Origin: Mesoterricola sediminis
GTDB lineage: Bacteria > Acidobacteriota > Holophagae > Holophagales > Holophagaceae
Length of the DNA: 64,000 nucleotides
Assembly (NCBI RefSeq): GCF_030295425.1
Contig: NZ_AP027081.1
Location: forward strand, 4,199,001 to 4,263,000
Reading direction: 5' to 3'
Shown: one piece after another, positions 27,116 to 40,098 of the stretch
Position numbering within the stretch: position 1 is the stretch's first letter
Layout of the letters: each line of letters begins with the position of its first letter
The notes under the pieces: generated by a model
Told to the model about the DNA's origin: nothing
Seen by the model: only the letters and a program-made list of their open reading frames with translations
The model's database searches: none
Position numbers and translations under genes: made by a program

Positions 27116-28252
27116 CTAGATCTCCCAAGGCTCCAGCTCCCGGGGGCGGGGCGGGCCCGGGACCAGTTCGAGGAGCCATTCCCGGACCTCCTCCAGCCCC
27201 TCGCGGGTGAGGGCGCAGGCCTGGACGGCCCCGGGATGGGCGCGCTTCAGGTCCAGGCGCCGGGGACGGGTCACCCGGTCCACCTGGTTGAGGACCAGGA
27301 GGCGGGGGTGGTCCCCGCAGCCGATCTCCTTGAGGGTGGACCCGACCACCTTGAGATGGTCCTCCAGCTCGGGGCTGGACGCGTCGGCGACCACCAGGAG
27401 CGCGTCGGCGGTGCGGACCTCGCCCAGGGTGGAGCGGAACGCGGCCACGAGCTGGTGGGGCAGCTTGCGGATGAAGCCGACGGTGTCCGACACGAGGGCG
27501 TGCCTGGGCTCGTGGGTCTCCTCGTCCACGCCGAGCCAGGCCTTCCGGGTCGTCGTGTCCAGGGTCGCGAAGAGCAGGTTCCGGGGCTCCCCCTCGCCGG
27601 TGAGGGCCTTGAGCAGGCTGGTCTTGCCCGCGTTGGTGTAGCCCACCAGGGCGATCCGGGGCACCTTGGGGCTCCGCCCCTGCCCCTGGGTCCGCCGCAC
27701 CCGCTGCAGGTGCTCCAGCTCCCGCTTGAGCTGGCTGATCCGGAGGCGGGTCATGCGCCGGTCCACCTCGATCTGGGTCTCGCCCGCGCCGCCGCGGACG
27801 CCGACGCCGCCCACCTGGCGCTCCAGGTGGGTCCAGGCCCCCTTCAGGCGGGGCAGCTCGTATTCGTACCGGGCCAGCTCCACCTGGGCCCTGGCCTCCC
27901 GGGTCTGGGCCCGGCGCTCGAAAATGGCGAGGATGAGGCCGGTCCGGTCCAGGCAGGTGAAGCCCGTGGCCTTCTCGAGGTTCCGGACCTGGCTCCCGGA
28001 GAGCTCGTTGTCGCAGAGGAGGAGGGTGGCCCCCAGGTTCCGGGCCTTCGCGGCGACGGCCTCGATCTGGCCCTTGCCGTAGAAGGTCCGGGAGTCGATC
28101 GTCGCCCGCTTGAGGCGCTCCCGCCCCGCGGGCTCGAGGTCGCAGGCCCGGGCCAGCTCCTCCAGCTCGGTCAGGTGCACTTCGATATCATGGTCATGAT
28201 CCTGGGGCCCCTGGTGGGCGATCAGGTAACATCGAGCGGGCAGTTCCGGCAT
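27116..28252 (-). CDS. hflX: Ribosome-associated GTPase HflX
   Basis: GTPase that splits stalled or heat-damaged 70S ribosomes. Starting at ATG 28252 it has 378 residues: the HflX N-terminal domain (RTFYGKGQIEAVAAKARNLG; LCDNELSGSQVRNLEK), a long coiled-coil linker (VGGVGVRGGAGETQIEVDRR) and the G domain with GYTNAGKTSLLKAL (G1), DTVGFIRKLPH (G3) and NQVDR (G4). A further ATG 18 bp upstream (28270) gives an 384-residue form. Neither start has a clear Shine-Dalgarno; a TAACCT box lies 8 nt before 28252. Confidence 0.92.
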   Translation of the reverse strand: MPELPARCYLIAHQGPQDHDHDIEVHLTELEELARACDLEPAGRERLKRATIDSRTFYGKGQIEAVAAKARNLGATLLLCDNELSGSQVRNLEKATGFTCLDRTGLILAIFERRAQTREARAQVELARYEYELPRLKGAWTHLERQVGGVGVRGGAGETQIEVDRRMTRLRISQLKRELEHLQRVRRTQGQGRSPKVPRIALVGYTNAGKTSLLKALTGEGEPRNLLFATLDTTTRKAWLGVDEETHEPRHALVSDTVGFIRKLPHQLVAAFRSTLGEVRTADALLVVADASSPELEDHLKVVGSTLKEIGCGDHPRLLVLNQVDRVTRPRRLDLKRAHPGAVQACALTREGLEEVREWLLELVPGPPRPRELEPWEI

Positions 28253-28344
28253 AGGCAACGAGGTTACCATCAATTGTCGGGTCCGCCGGAGTCCATGGAC
28301 CCATCCGGGCTTCCGGTGCATCATGAAGCAAACCCAGAGGTGAT

Positions 28345-29700
28345 ATGGCCCTTTTCGGCTTCGGGAAGGACAAGAAGGACGGCGGGAACGGGCAGGAGCT
28401 CGTCCTGGCCTACCTGGAGGACGCCCAGCGCGTGCGGGCCCCCTTCATCCTCGCCGGCCCCCGCAAGACGGAGACCCCCGCCATCCTCCAGTCCCTCGAC
28501 GAGGGCGCGGGCACGGTCACCTTCCAGATCACGGGCCCCCTCATGGCCGACAAGGGCCAGACCATCGAGCTCACCTTCATCCAGGAGAGCCTGCGCGTGG
28601 GGGGCAGCGCCCGCCTCCTGGAGAGCCGCCCCGGGGTCGCCGTGCTGGAACTGCCGGACACCCTGGACCTGGCCGAGCGCCGGAAGCACCCCCGGGCCCG
28701 CCTGAACCCCAAGGAGGGCGCCACGCTCACGGCCCTCACGGGCCTCTTCGAAGGCGTTGGCATCACGGGCGTCCTGGAGAACATCTCCGAGGGCGGCGCC
28801 CGGGTGCGCGTCGAGAAGGCCATGAGCATCAAGGGGGAGAAGAAGCTGCCCCTGGCCACCGGCCTCGTCCCCGTGGGCCAGCCGTTCATGCTCATCAAGC
28901 TGAACAAGGTGCCCAAGTGCCCGCCGGTGCTGGAACTCGAAGGCACGGCGGTGTACCTGGACCTCGGTTCGAGCGGCCTCACCCTGGGCATCAAGTTCGG
29001 CAAGGTCCGCTCCGACGTGGCGTCGTCCATCCGGAACCTCGTCTCCTCGCGGGCCTCGGCCATCCCCTCCTCCCTGCCGCCCAAGACCCGCCGCCGGCCG
29101 GAAGCCTCCGGAGGCGGCCTGGACGACGAGCCCCTGGTCCCCCTCTCCCGCGGCGCCAGCCGGTCCGAGCCGGAGCCTCGGCCCACCCCCGCCAAGGCCG
29201 CCCCCGCCCCGCCCCCGCCGGCCGCACCTCCGCCGGCCCCGGATCCGGCCCCGGAGGCCTCCGCCGCCGAGGCCGAGGCCGCCCAGCAGGCCGGGCGGAG
29301 CGAAACCCTCCTCCGCCTCAAGAAGCGGAGCCGCGCCGTCGTGGCCCTGAGCCGGTCCGCCGCCTTCAACGAGATCCTGAAGGGCTTCCTGGAGGAGGAC
29401 GGGTTCGGCCGGGTGCTGACCACCACCTTCCCCGAGGAGGTCGTCGAGCTCCTGCGGCAGCCCAACCTGGGCGTGCTCTTCCTGGACGGGAACATGTCCG
29501 TGATGGAGTCCCTGGAATTCGTCCAGAAGCTGCGGGGGGCCTTCCACGAGCTGCCGCCCATCGTGCTGGCCGCGGAGGACATCTCCACGGCCATCGTCCT
29601 CGCGGCCCGGAGGAACGGCGTGAACCAGATGATCGTCCGGCCCTACGCCCTGGACGCCGCCTTCTCCTCGGTGCTCACCGAGCAGATGGCGCTCAAATAG
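28345..29700 (+). CDS. PilZ-domain protein with C-terminal receiver-like domain
   Basis: A 451-residue cytoplasmic protein. An N-terminal YcgR-like barrel (~15-108) precedes a PilZ domain with both c-di-GMP motifs intact: the RxxxR in ERRKHPRARL (Arg113/Arg117) and the NxSxxG in ENISEGGARV (146-151). After a Pro/Ala/Glu linker (~250-320) comes a receiver-like domain: VLFLDGNMSVMESLEF has an Asp at the phosphorylation position, but the late Lys is replaced by Arg (IVRPYAL). It may convert c-di-GMP level into output on motility or pili. It is followed 8 bp later by the DUF3187 gene. Confidence 0.85.
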   Translation: MALFGFGKDKKDGGNGQELVLAYLEDAQRVRAPFILAGPRKTETPAILQSLDEGAGTVTFQITGPLMADKGQTIELTFIQESLRVGGSARLLESRPGVAVLELPDTLDLAERRKHPRARLNPKEGATLTALTGLFEGVGITGVLENISEGGARVRVEKAMSIKGEKKLPLATGLVPVGQPFMLIKLNKVPKCPPVLELEGTAVYLDLGSSGLTLGIKFGKVRSDVASSIRNLVSSRASAIPSSLPPKTRRRPEASGGGLDDEPLVPLSRGASRSEPEPRPTPAKAAPAPPPPAAPPPAPDPAPEASAAEAEAAQQAGRSETLLRLKKRSRAVVALSRSAAFNEILKGFLEEDGFGRVLTTTFPEEVVELLRQPNLGVLFLDGNMSVMESLEFVQKLRGAFHELPPIVLAAEDISTAIVLAARRNGVNQMIVRPYALDAAFSSVLTEQMALK

Positions 29701-29708
29701 GACCCGCC

Positions 29709-30665
29709 ATGAAGCTGAACGTCCGGTCCGCCCTGGCGGCCCTCGCCGTGTCCCTGGGCCTGGGCGCCCAGGAGACGCCCCACCCCAACCGTCTGGCCTG
29801 GCTGTCGATCCTGCCCGAACCCCTGCCCGAGGGGACCACCCAGTTCGCCCTGGAGGGCAGCAACCAGTTCCTCCGCCCCGACCGGCGGGACACCGCCGAC
29901 GGCCGGACCCACGCGTACCTCCAGGGCGAGGACTGGAGCCTCGTCTCGGACCTGGCCTGCGCCCTCGGCCCCGGGCGGTTCAACCTGCGGACCCGGGTGA
30001 CCTACCGGTCCTCGGGCATCGCGAGCCGGGCCATCATGAACTGGCACGACCTCCTGGGCGTCGAGCAGGGCGGCCGGGACCAGGCACCCACCTTCGACGA
30101 TGTCTACCACCTGGACCGCGACGGCGTGACCGTCTTCGACCTGCGCAAGCCGCGCCTGCAGATCCAGGGCGTGGACGCGGCCTGGGTGCTCCCCTTCGGG
30201 ACGGGCGCCAACGGCGGCCGCGCCGGGGCCAGCCTCCAGATCCCCACCGGCCACCTGGACACCCTCCAGAGCAGCGGCGGCCTGGGCTTCCTCGCGGGCC
30301 TGGCGGGTTGGCGCACCCTCGGCCCCATCCGGGTGTGGGCCCAGGCGGAGCAGGCCTGGATGGACCTGCCGGAGCACAGCCCCCTCAAGGCCGTCATCAG
30401 CCGCCGGCACGTCTTCCGGGCCTACGCCGGCGCCAGCTTCGAGGGACCGGGCGGGTCCCTCCTCCGGGGCCTGGGCCTGGACCTGTCCTGGGCCTATGCC
30501 GAGACCCCCTACCGCACCGGCCTCGTCCGCATCGACAAGTACGGCCTCCAGCAGACCTGGGTCTTCCGGCACCGCAACCTGCCCCGCTGGCGCTTCGGAT
30601 TCACCGAGAAGGGCGGGACCTTCACCAACCCGGAGATCACCGGCTTCGTCGTCTTCCGGCCCTGA
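29709..30665 (+). CDS. DUF3187-family outer-membrane protein
   Basis: A 318-residue secreted protein with a signal peptide (LAALAVSLGLGAQ, ~9-20). The rest has alternating aromatic/hydrophobic strands, many Gly and Trp, and an aromatic end (ITGFVVFRP) typical of outer-membrane beta-barrels. The pattern (NRLAWLSILPEPLPEG early; GLDLSWAYAETPYRTG late) fits the DUF3187 family, whose role is unknown. It is likely co-transcribed with the PilZ gene. Confidence 0.7.
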   Translation: MKLNVRSALAALAVSLGLGAQETPHPNRLAWLSILPEPLPEGTTQFALEGSNQFLRPDRRDTADGRTHAYLQGEDWSLVSDLACALGPGRFNLRTRVTYRSSGIASRAIMNWHDLLGVEQGGRDQAPTFDDVYHLDRDGVTVFDLRKPRLQIQGVDAAWVLPFGTGANGGRAGASLQIPTGHLDTLQSSGGLGFLAGLAGWRTLGPIRVWAQAEQAWMDLPEHSPLKAVISRRHVFRAYAGASFEGPGGSLLRGLGLDLSWAYAETPYRTGLVRIDKYGLQQTWVFRHRNLPRWRFGFTEKGGTFTNPEITGFVVFRP

Positions 30666-30676
30666 TCCGGAACCGG

Positions 30677-30704
30677 TTGCAGATTTCATTGAATGGTTTA
30701 TAAT
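30677..30704 (+). promoter_or_regulatory. Promoter of the PAS-GAF gene
   Basis: TTGCAG (30677-30682), a 16-bp spacer and a perfect TATAAT (30699-30704) form a good sigma-70 promoter, ending 44 nt before the ATG at 30749. It sits in an AT-rich patch right after the DUF3187 stop codon. Confidence 0.65.
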
Positions 30705-30748
30705 TTCTCCTGACAAGACACGCGGCCCAGGGGCCGCCGGGAGGACGC

Positions 30749-31948
30749 ATGGACCAGGCGCAGCAGCCGGGAAGACAGTGGAAGCGGCTCGCCCTGCGCC
30801 GGGCCCGCTTCTCGCCGGATCAGCCCTTCTTCAAGCTGAGTCCTCATCCCATCCTCATCTTCGACGAGGAGACCCTCCAGATCGTCGAGGTCAACCCCGC
30901 GGCCGAGGCCCATTACGGCTACCCGCGGGAGACCTTCAAATCCATGACCATGCTGGATATCCGGCCGCCGGAAGACATCCCCCGCCTCCTGGCCTACACG
31001 GCGGACGCCCGGGGATCCTCCCAGGCCCATGCCGCCCTGTGGCGCCACCGCAAGAGTGATGGACAAATCATATATGTCCACATTTCCAATCACCCCCTCC
31101 GCCTGGGCGGGCGCCGCTGCCGGGTGACCTTCATCGCCGACATCACCGAGCGGCTTCGCATGTCGGAGCGCCTGATCCGTGTGCGGGAGGACCAGGACTG
31201 GCAGATTTCCCTGCGCACCGCTGAACTCCGGGAATCAGAGCACCAGCTGCGGCGGACGGTCCGGATCCTCCGCCTCACCCAGGAGATCAACCAGACGCTC
31301 CAGTCGGCCCAGGATCCGGAGGAACTGCTGGCTTCGGCCTGCCGGCTTCTCACCGAGGAGGGGGGGTACACCCTGGCCTGGGTGGGCTACCGCGATGGGA
31401 ACGCCGAGGGCGACGTCCGCCTTGTGGCGAAGGCCGGCCCGGACATGGCCTACCTGGACACCCTCCGGGTCCGGTGGGCGGACGAACCCCAGGGCCAGGG
31501 CCCCACCGGCATCGCCATCCGCACCGGCAAGGCCGCCGTGGCCCGGGACATCCGCACGGATCCGCGCATGGGCCCCTGGCGGGAGGAGGCGCGGCGCACG
31601 GGGTTCGGCTCCTCCATCGCCCTGCCCCTGAAGGCCGGCGGGCACACCTTCGGCGCCCTCACCCTGTACGCGCGTCAGCCCGACGCCTTCTGCCTGGATG
31701 AGCAGCGCCTCCTGGCCTCCCTGGCGGACACCCTGGCCTTTGGCGTCACCGCCCTCCTGGACCGGGCGGAACGGGCCCGGGTGGAGGAGGAGGCGCGCCG
31801 CCTGGCCGGGGTGGTGGGCCAGGCCGCCTCCGTCCTCCTGCCGTCCCCGGAGGAACGCCATCCGGCCGGCCCGCCCTCACTCCTGGACACCATCCGCCGT
31901 GCCTACGAGCAGGCCATCGCGATGCGCGGGCGCCTCCGGCTGGTCTGA
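30749..31948 (+). CDS. PAS-GAF sensory protein without an output domain
   Basis: A 399-residue soluble protein. A PAS domain (~30-140: PHPILIFDEETLQIVEVNPA, with GYPRETF) is followed by a short coiled coil (QISLRTAELRESEHQLRRTV) and a GAF domain (~180-340: GGYTLAWVGYRDGN, TGIAIRTGKAAVARDI, GSSIALPLKAGG). The last ~55 residues are Ala/Arg-rich without a histidine kinase, GGDEF or EAL signature. It resembles the sensory half of a hybrid kinase and could act by protein-protein contact. The start has GGGAGG 5 nt upstream. Confidence 0.85.
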   Translation: MDQAQQPGRQWKRLALRRARFSPDQPFFKLSPHPILIFDEETLQIVEVNPAAEAHYGYPRETFKSMTMLDIRPPEDIPRLLAYTADARGSSQAHAALWRHRKSDGQIIYVHISNHPLRLGGRRCRVTFIADITERLRMSERLIRVREDQDWQISLRTAELRESEHQLRRTVRILRLTQEINQTLQSAQDPEELLASACRLLTEEGGYTLAWVGYRDGNAEGDVRLVAKAGPDMAYLDTLRVRWADEPQGQGPTGIAIRTGKAAVARDIRTDPRMGPWREEARRTGFGSSIALPLKAGGHTFGALTLYARQPDAFCLDEQRLLASLADTLAFGVTALLDRAERARVEEEARRLAGVVGQAASVLLPSPEERHPAGPPSLLDTIRRAYEQAIAMRGRLRLV

Positions 31949-31990
31949 GCCCGGAGGCTGCCGTTGCTCCTGCCCGGCTCGACCAGGCCT

Positions 31991-32006
31991 CCCGGCCGAG
32001 GCCGGG
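31991..32006. terminator. Short GC hairpin between convergent genes
   Basis: CCCGGC-CGAG-GCCGGG forms a 6-bp stem with a tetraloop between the PAS-GAF gene and the convergent lipoamide dehydrogenase gene. It could serve both directions; there is no U-run. Confidence 0.35.
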
Positions 32007-32027
32007 GTGAAGGTGCTGGACAGGGGC

Positions 32028-33431
<1,404 letters not shown>

Positions 33432-33487
33432 GGGAAACTCCTGGTGCACGGGCTGTGAAAGACCAGCCCCCATGTTCCCATCCTTCC

Positions 33488-34216
33488 CTATCCTTTGGCC
33501 ACCAATGCTTTCACCGCGGTCCAGGCCTCGTCTCTGAGGACCTCCAGGTCCGGATGTTCGGAGGGGTGGATGGGGGCGCCGACGTGGATGCGGAAGGTCC
33601 CCGGCTTCACCCTCAGGCTGCCGGCCGGAAGCATCTCGAAGCCCCCCGTGAGGCCGATGGGGACCAGCGGAACCCCGGCATCGAGGGCCAGGTTGAAGAT
33701 CCCCTTCTTGAACGGCAGCAGCTGGCCGTCCCGGGTGCGCGTCCCCTCCGGGAAGGCCGCGATGGTGGCGCCGCCGCGGATGCGCTCAGCGGCGCGCTTG
33801 AGGGACGCGATGGCCTTCGGGCGGTTCCGGCGGTTGATGAAGATGACCCCGCCCATCCAGCAGGCCACGCCCAGCACGGGGATGAAGAGCATCTCGACCT
33901 TCGCGAGGAAGGTGGGGCGGTTGGGCAGGTAGCAGGTGAGCATCATGGCGTCGAGGTACGACGTATGGTTGGCGATGTAGATCACCGGCTGGCGCCCGTC
34001 CAGGATCTCCGGAGGCAGGTTCTCCAGCCCCTCGATCTCGTGCTCGACCCCCCAGATGCGGCTCATGTGCCGGAAGTAGGCCTCCCCGATGTGCCACATC
34101 GCCTTGCGGCGCCCCATGAAGGGCGCCAGCACGTAGCCCCACGTGGTGAACACGAAGAGCATGAAGAAGGCGTAGAGGAGCGTCAGGAACGGCTTGACCA
34201 CCGGCTCCCGGCTCAT
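33488..34216 (-). CDS. 1-acyl-sn-glycerol-3-phosphate acyltransferase (PlsC-like)
   Basis: Membrane enzyme that acylates lysophosphatidate to phosphatidate in phospholipid synthesis. It has 242 residues: an N-terminal hydrophobic segment (FLTLLYAFFMLFVFTTWGYV), motif I NHTSYLD (catalytic His-x4-Asp), motif II region GGVIFINRRNR, motif III FPEGTRTRDG and motif IV VPLVPIGLTGG. It starts at ATG 34216, overlapping the cyclophilin stop (ATGA), so the two are coupled. Confidence 0.92.
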   Translation of the reverse strand: MSREPVVKPFLTLLYAFFMLFVFTTWGYVLAPFMGRRKAMWHIGEAYFRHMSRIWGVEHEIEGLENLPPEILDGRQPVIYIANHTSYLDAMMLTCYLPNRPTFLAKVEMLFIPVLGVACWMGGVIFINRRNRPKAIASLKRAAERIRGGATIAAFPEGTRTRDGQLLPFKKGIFNLALDAGVPLVPIGLTGGFEMLPAGSLRVKPGTFRIHVGAPIHPSEHPDLEVLRDEAWTAVKALVAKG

Positions 34217-34848
34217 TCGGCGACCACCTCGGCGCTCTTGATGCGCACGGGGTACTCGGGGACGTTCTGCATCCCCTTGCGGATCACCGTGGTGACCTTC
34301 GCGATCTTGTCGACGGCCTCCATGCCGGAGACGACGCGGCCGAAGGCGCAGTAGCCGTAGCCGGCGTCGGAGCGGTCCTTGTGGTCGAGGGCGGGGTTGT
34401 CGACGACGTTGATGAAGAACTGGGAGGTGGCCGAGCCCGGCGCGTCGGTGCGGGCCATGGCGATGGTCCCGCGGACGTTCCGGAGGCCGCCCGCGCTGGT
34501 CTCGGCCGCCTCGTTGCGGATCGAGGCCCGGCCCGGCTTCTCCTGGAGGTCCTTGTCCAGGCCGCCGCCCTGGATCATGAAGTCGGGGATGACCCGGTGG
34601 AAGATGGTGCCTGCGTAGAAGCCGGAGCGCACGTACGCGAGGAAGTTGGCCACCGTCTCCGGCGCGAGGGCGGGCTCCAGCTCGACCTCCACCGGGCCGT
34701 AGCTGGTGACGAGCCGCACCCGGGGCTTCGCCTTCGGGGTCTCCGCCTTCGGAGCCTCCGCCTTCGGGGCCTCCGGGACGGGGGCCTGCGCGGCGGCGGG
34801 AACGGGCCAGAGGGCGAAGGCGAGGATGGCGGCGAGGACGGCTTTCAT
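34213..34848 (-). CDS. Secreted cyclophilin-type peptidyl-prolyl isomerase
   Basis: A 211-residue periplasmic folding catalyst. It has a signal peptide (VLAAILAFALWPVPAAAQ, cut around residue 20), a short tandem PKAEA/PKAET linker (~27-41), and a cyclophilin domain with FHRVIPDFMIQGGG, TIAMARTDAPGSATSQFFIN and FGRVVSGMEAVDKI. Active-site Arg, Phe, Gln and Phe positions are retained, but the Trp of eukaryotic cyclophilins is absent, as usual in bacteria. It forms an operon with plsC. Confidence 0.93.
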   Translation of the reverse strand: MKAVLAAILAFALWPVPAAAQAPVPEAPKAEAPKAETPKAKPRVRLVTSYGPVEVELEPALAPETVANFLAYVRSGFYAGTIFHRVIPDFMIQGGGLDKDLQEKPGRASIRNEAAETSAGGLRNVRGTIAMARTDAPGSATSQFFINVVDNPALDHKDRSDAGYGYCAFGRVVSGMEAVDKIAKVTTVIRKGMQNVPEYPVRIKSAEVVAE

Positions 34849-34923
34849 GACAACTCCCGGGGCCCATTCTAAGTGATTTATTTCTCAAGAATGTCAGGGA
34901 AGGCGCCGAGGTTCCCCCCTTGC

Positions 34924-34929
34924 TATGCT
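34924..34929 (+). promoter_or_regulatory. -10 box 6 nt before the prepilin peptidase gene
   Basis: TATGCT, preceded by TGC (extended -10), ends 6 nt before ATG 34936 with no Shine-Dalgarno. This supports a leaderless transcript for the prepilin peptidase. Confidence 0.45.
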
Positions 34930-34935
34930 TTTGCC

Positions 34936-35850
34936 ATGCCGGCGGTCGATTTCCCCACGTGGTTCCTTTCCCTCGTCCTGGCCCCCTTCGGGCTGCTCCT
35001 GGGTTCCTTCGCCAATGTCCTGATCCACCGCCTGCCCCTGGAAGCGCCGGCGGACCGGGACGTGGTCCGCAAGCCGAGCCATTGCCCGGCCTGCAAGGCC
35101 CGCATCCGGCCCGTCCACAACATCCCCGTGCTGAGCTGGATCTGGCTCCGGGGGCGGTGCGCGGCCTGCGGCGCGCGGATCCCCATCCGCTATCCCCTGG
35201 TGGAGCTGCTGGGCGGCGCGCTCCTGGCCGGCTCCGTGTGGGTGTTCCCCATCGGGACCCTCATCTGGGCCAAGGGCGTCATCTGCGGCTACGCCCTGAT
35301 CGTCCTCTTCTTCACGGACCTGACGGCCTTCATCCTGCCCGACGCGATCCAGTTCCCCCTCATGGGCCTCGGCGTGCTCCTCACCCTGCCCCAGCTCGCG
35401 TGGCCCTTCCGCCTCGTCTCGGTCTGGGCCCCCGGGCCCTCGCTCCTCCAGGTGGACGCCACGGCCAACGGGATCCAGCCCGCCCCGGCCTGGCCCTTCC
35501 TGGGCGGCCGCGTCACCTGGCTGGACAGCCTCCTGGGCCTGGCCATCGGCTACGGCGTGCCCTGGCTCCTCAACCGCGTCTACCGCGCCGTGCGCAAGAC
35601 CGACGGCATCGGCATGGGCGACTTCAAGATGCTGGCCTGGCTCGGCGCCTTCTGGGGCTGGGGGCCCATGCTGGGCATCCTCTTCGGCGGCGCCCTCCTG
35701 GGCAGCGCCGTGGGCCTCCCCCTGATGCTCTTCCGGAAGACGGGCGGTCAGACGATGCTCCCCTTCGGCTGCACCCTCGCCCTGGCGACGCCCGTGGTGG
35801 TCTTCTATGGGCCGGCGCTGTGGATGGCCTACCTCGGGGTGCTGCGCTAG
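34936..35850 (+). CDS. pilD: Prepilin peptidase / N-methyltransferase
   Basis: Bifunctional inner-membrane protease that cleaves and N-methylates type IV prepilins and pseudopilins. It has 304 residues and about eight helices. The N-terminal methylase domain has LLLGSFANVLIHRLP and two Cys pairs (CPACKARI; CAACGARIPIRYP). The aspartyl protease motifs are FTDLTAFILPD and GIGMGDFKM. The pilin-like protein at 23796 is a plausible substrate. The gene stands alone, with its stop 6 bp before repeat copy 3. Confidence 0.94.
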   Translation: MPAVDFPTWFLSLVLAPFGLLLGSFANVLIHRLPLEAPADRDVVRKPSHCPACKARIRPVHNIPVLSWIWLRGRCAACGARIPIRYPLVELLGGALLAGSVWVFPIGTLIWAKGVICGYALIVLFFTDLTAFILPDAIQFPLMGLGVLLTLPQLAWPFRLVSVWAPGPSLLQVDATANGIQPAPAWPFLGGRVTWLDSLLGLAIGYGVPWLLNRVYRAVRKTDGIGMGDFKMLAWLGAFWGWGPMLGILFGGALLGSAVGLPLMLFRKTGGQTMLPFGCTLALATPVVVFYGPALWMAYLGVLR

Positions 35851-35856
35851 CGCGGA

Positions 35857-36464
35857 TGGATCGAATCACCGGAACGATCGTGTCCCGTTCCTTCGTAACG
35901 GCAAGGGTAAGTCAAGAACCCGTACGCCGAGACACCGAGTTGCGCTGAGCCGGCTTCGCGATCCACCGCGCCGACCTGCTGGAAGTCCTCCTGGACATCA
36001 CCTTCGAGGGGCTTCTGATTCCCGACTCCTACCTGCTCGATCCCATGATCGATGACCCGGTGATCGTGGAAGCCAAGGAGGTGGGACGGCTTCTCAACGT
36101 CTGGGCCTGCCCGTTGAACCTTGCGCTCCGCCGCGAGGCTGGCCTTTCGCCACCGCCGGACGGGGTTGTAACCCACCTGGAGCTGGTCGGCGGCGGGTCG
36201 AACCTCAAACCCAGGCCCGTCCAAGGCTGGGGGCGCAGGGCACCCGCAGGCGTGCCTGCGGAAGGCCCGGAGCCCCCAGCCGAGCGATGCGCAGCATCGC
36301 GGCCCGCAATAGCGGGCCAGGGCCTGGGCGCGATGGGTCGGCGTGCTGAACCGCGAAGCCGACTCCGCGTGACTCCGCATCTCGGCGCACTCGGTGTACG
36401 GGTTGTTTACTTACCCGTGCCGTTACGAAGGAACGGGACACGATCGTTCCGATGATTCGATCCA
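35857..36464. repeat. Foldback repeat family, copy 3 (608 bp, deletion derivative)
   Basis: The ends are TGGATCGAATCA (35857-35868) and its inverted complement (36453-36464). The core and right arm match copy 2 with only about ten differences in ~490 bp. The left arm stops early: it joins the core at a GCCGAC, where copy 2 has an extra 171 bp between two CGCCGACC direct repeats. The stop-free plus-strand frame of copy 2 is kept at the same length from the shared ATG (36045-36455). It lies between pilD and the cysteine synthase gene. Confidence 0.85.
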
Positions 36465-36545
36465 CCTCCACGAGGAGCCTGGCTCCGGGTCGCTTCATGA
36501 GCCTCTTTTTCCGTTTCGGGCCGTGTCCTGCCAGGATGGCGGCCC

Positions 36546-37442
36546 ATGAGCGCCTCCGCCCACCCCCTCCTGGACATCATCGGGAACACGCCCCTCCTGC
36601 CCCTGCGCCGCATCGCGCCGGCCCTGCCCCCGGGGGTGCTGCTCCTGGGGAAGGCCGAGCACCTGAACCCCAGCGGCTCCCTCAAGGACCGCCCCGCCCG
36701 GGCCCTCATCCTGGAGGCCGCCGCCTCGGGGCGGTGGCGCCCGGGCATGGCCCTGCTGGACGCCACGAGCGGCAACGCCGGGATCGCCTACGCCATGGTG
36801 GGGGCGGCCCTGGGCATCCCGGTCACGCTCTGCCTCCCCGCGGGCGCCACGCCGGCGCGCCGGCAGATGCTGTCGGCCTTCGGGGCCCGCGTCCTGGAGA
36901 CGCCCGCGGAGGCCGGGTCGGAGGGGGCCCGGGCGGAGGCGGCCCGCCTCGCCCGGGAGGAGCCCTGGCGCTGGTGCCTCCTGGACCAGTACGGCGCCGA
37001 CGCCAACTGGAAGGCCCACCGGGACGGCACCGGGGCGGAGATCTGGGACCAGACGCGGGGGACCGTCACGCACCTGGTGGCGGGGGTGGGGACGTCGGGG
37101 ACCCTCGTGGGCGCCTCCCGCCTCCTGAAGGGGCGCAAGCCCTCGGTGCGGGTCACGGCGGTGATTCCCGACCGGCCCGACCACGGGCTCCCCGGCCTCC
37201 GGCACCTGCCGTCCGTCCGGGCCCCGGCCATCTGGGACCCCCGCGCGGCGGACGCGGTCGCGGAGGTGGCCACGGTGGCGGGGCGCACCATGGCGACGCG
37301 GCTGGCCCAGGCCGAGGGCCTGCTGGTGGGGCCCAGCACCGGGGCGGTGGTCCACGCCGCCGTTCGGCTGGCGCGGGGCCTCCACCCCGGCAGTGTCGTC
37401 GTCGCCGTCCTGGCCGACTCGGGCGATCGCTATCTGGCTTGA
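36546..37442 (+). CDS. Cysteine synthase family PLP enzyme
   Basis: A 298-residue beta-family (fold type II) PLP enzyme, expected to make cysteine from O-acetylserine (or O-phosphoserine/cystathionine) and sulfide. The Schiff-base Lys47 is in LNPSGSLKDRPA; the substrate loop is ATSGNAGIAYAM; the phosphate-binding loop GVGTSGTLVG is present, and the C-terminal GPSTGAVVHAA. SGSLKDR replaces the usual GGSVKDR. It is somewhat shorter than CysK (~310) and closer to CysM size. It follows repeat copy 3 and is convergent with alaS. Confidence 0.88.
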   Translation: MSASAHPLLDIIGNTPLLPLRRIAPALPPGVLLLGKAEHLNPSGSLKDRPARALILEAAASGRWRPGMALLDATSGNAGIAYAMVGAALGIPVTLCLPAGATPARRQMLSAFGARVLETPAEAGSEGARAEAARLAREEPWRWCLLDQYGADANWKAHRDGTGAEIWDQTRGTVTHLVAGVGTSGTLVGASRLLKGRKPSVRVTAVIPDRPDHGLPGLRHLPSVRAPAIWDPRAADAVAEVATVAGRTMATRLAQAEGLLVGPSTGAVVHAAVRLARGLHPGSVVVAVLADSGDRYLA

Positions 37443-37452
37443 GGGCGGCGCC

Positions 37453-40086
<2,634 letters not shown>

Positions 40087-40098
40087 GTCGTTGGGTCT

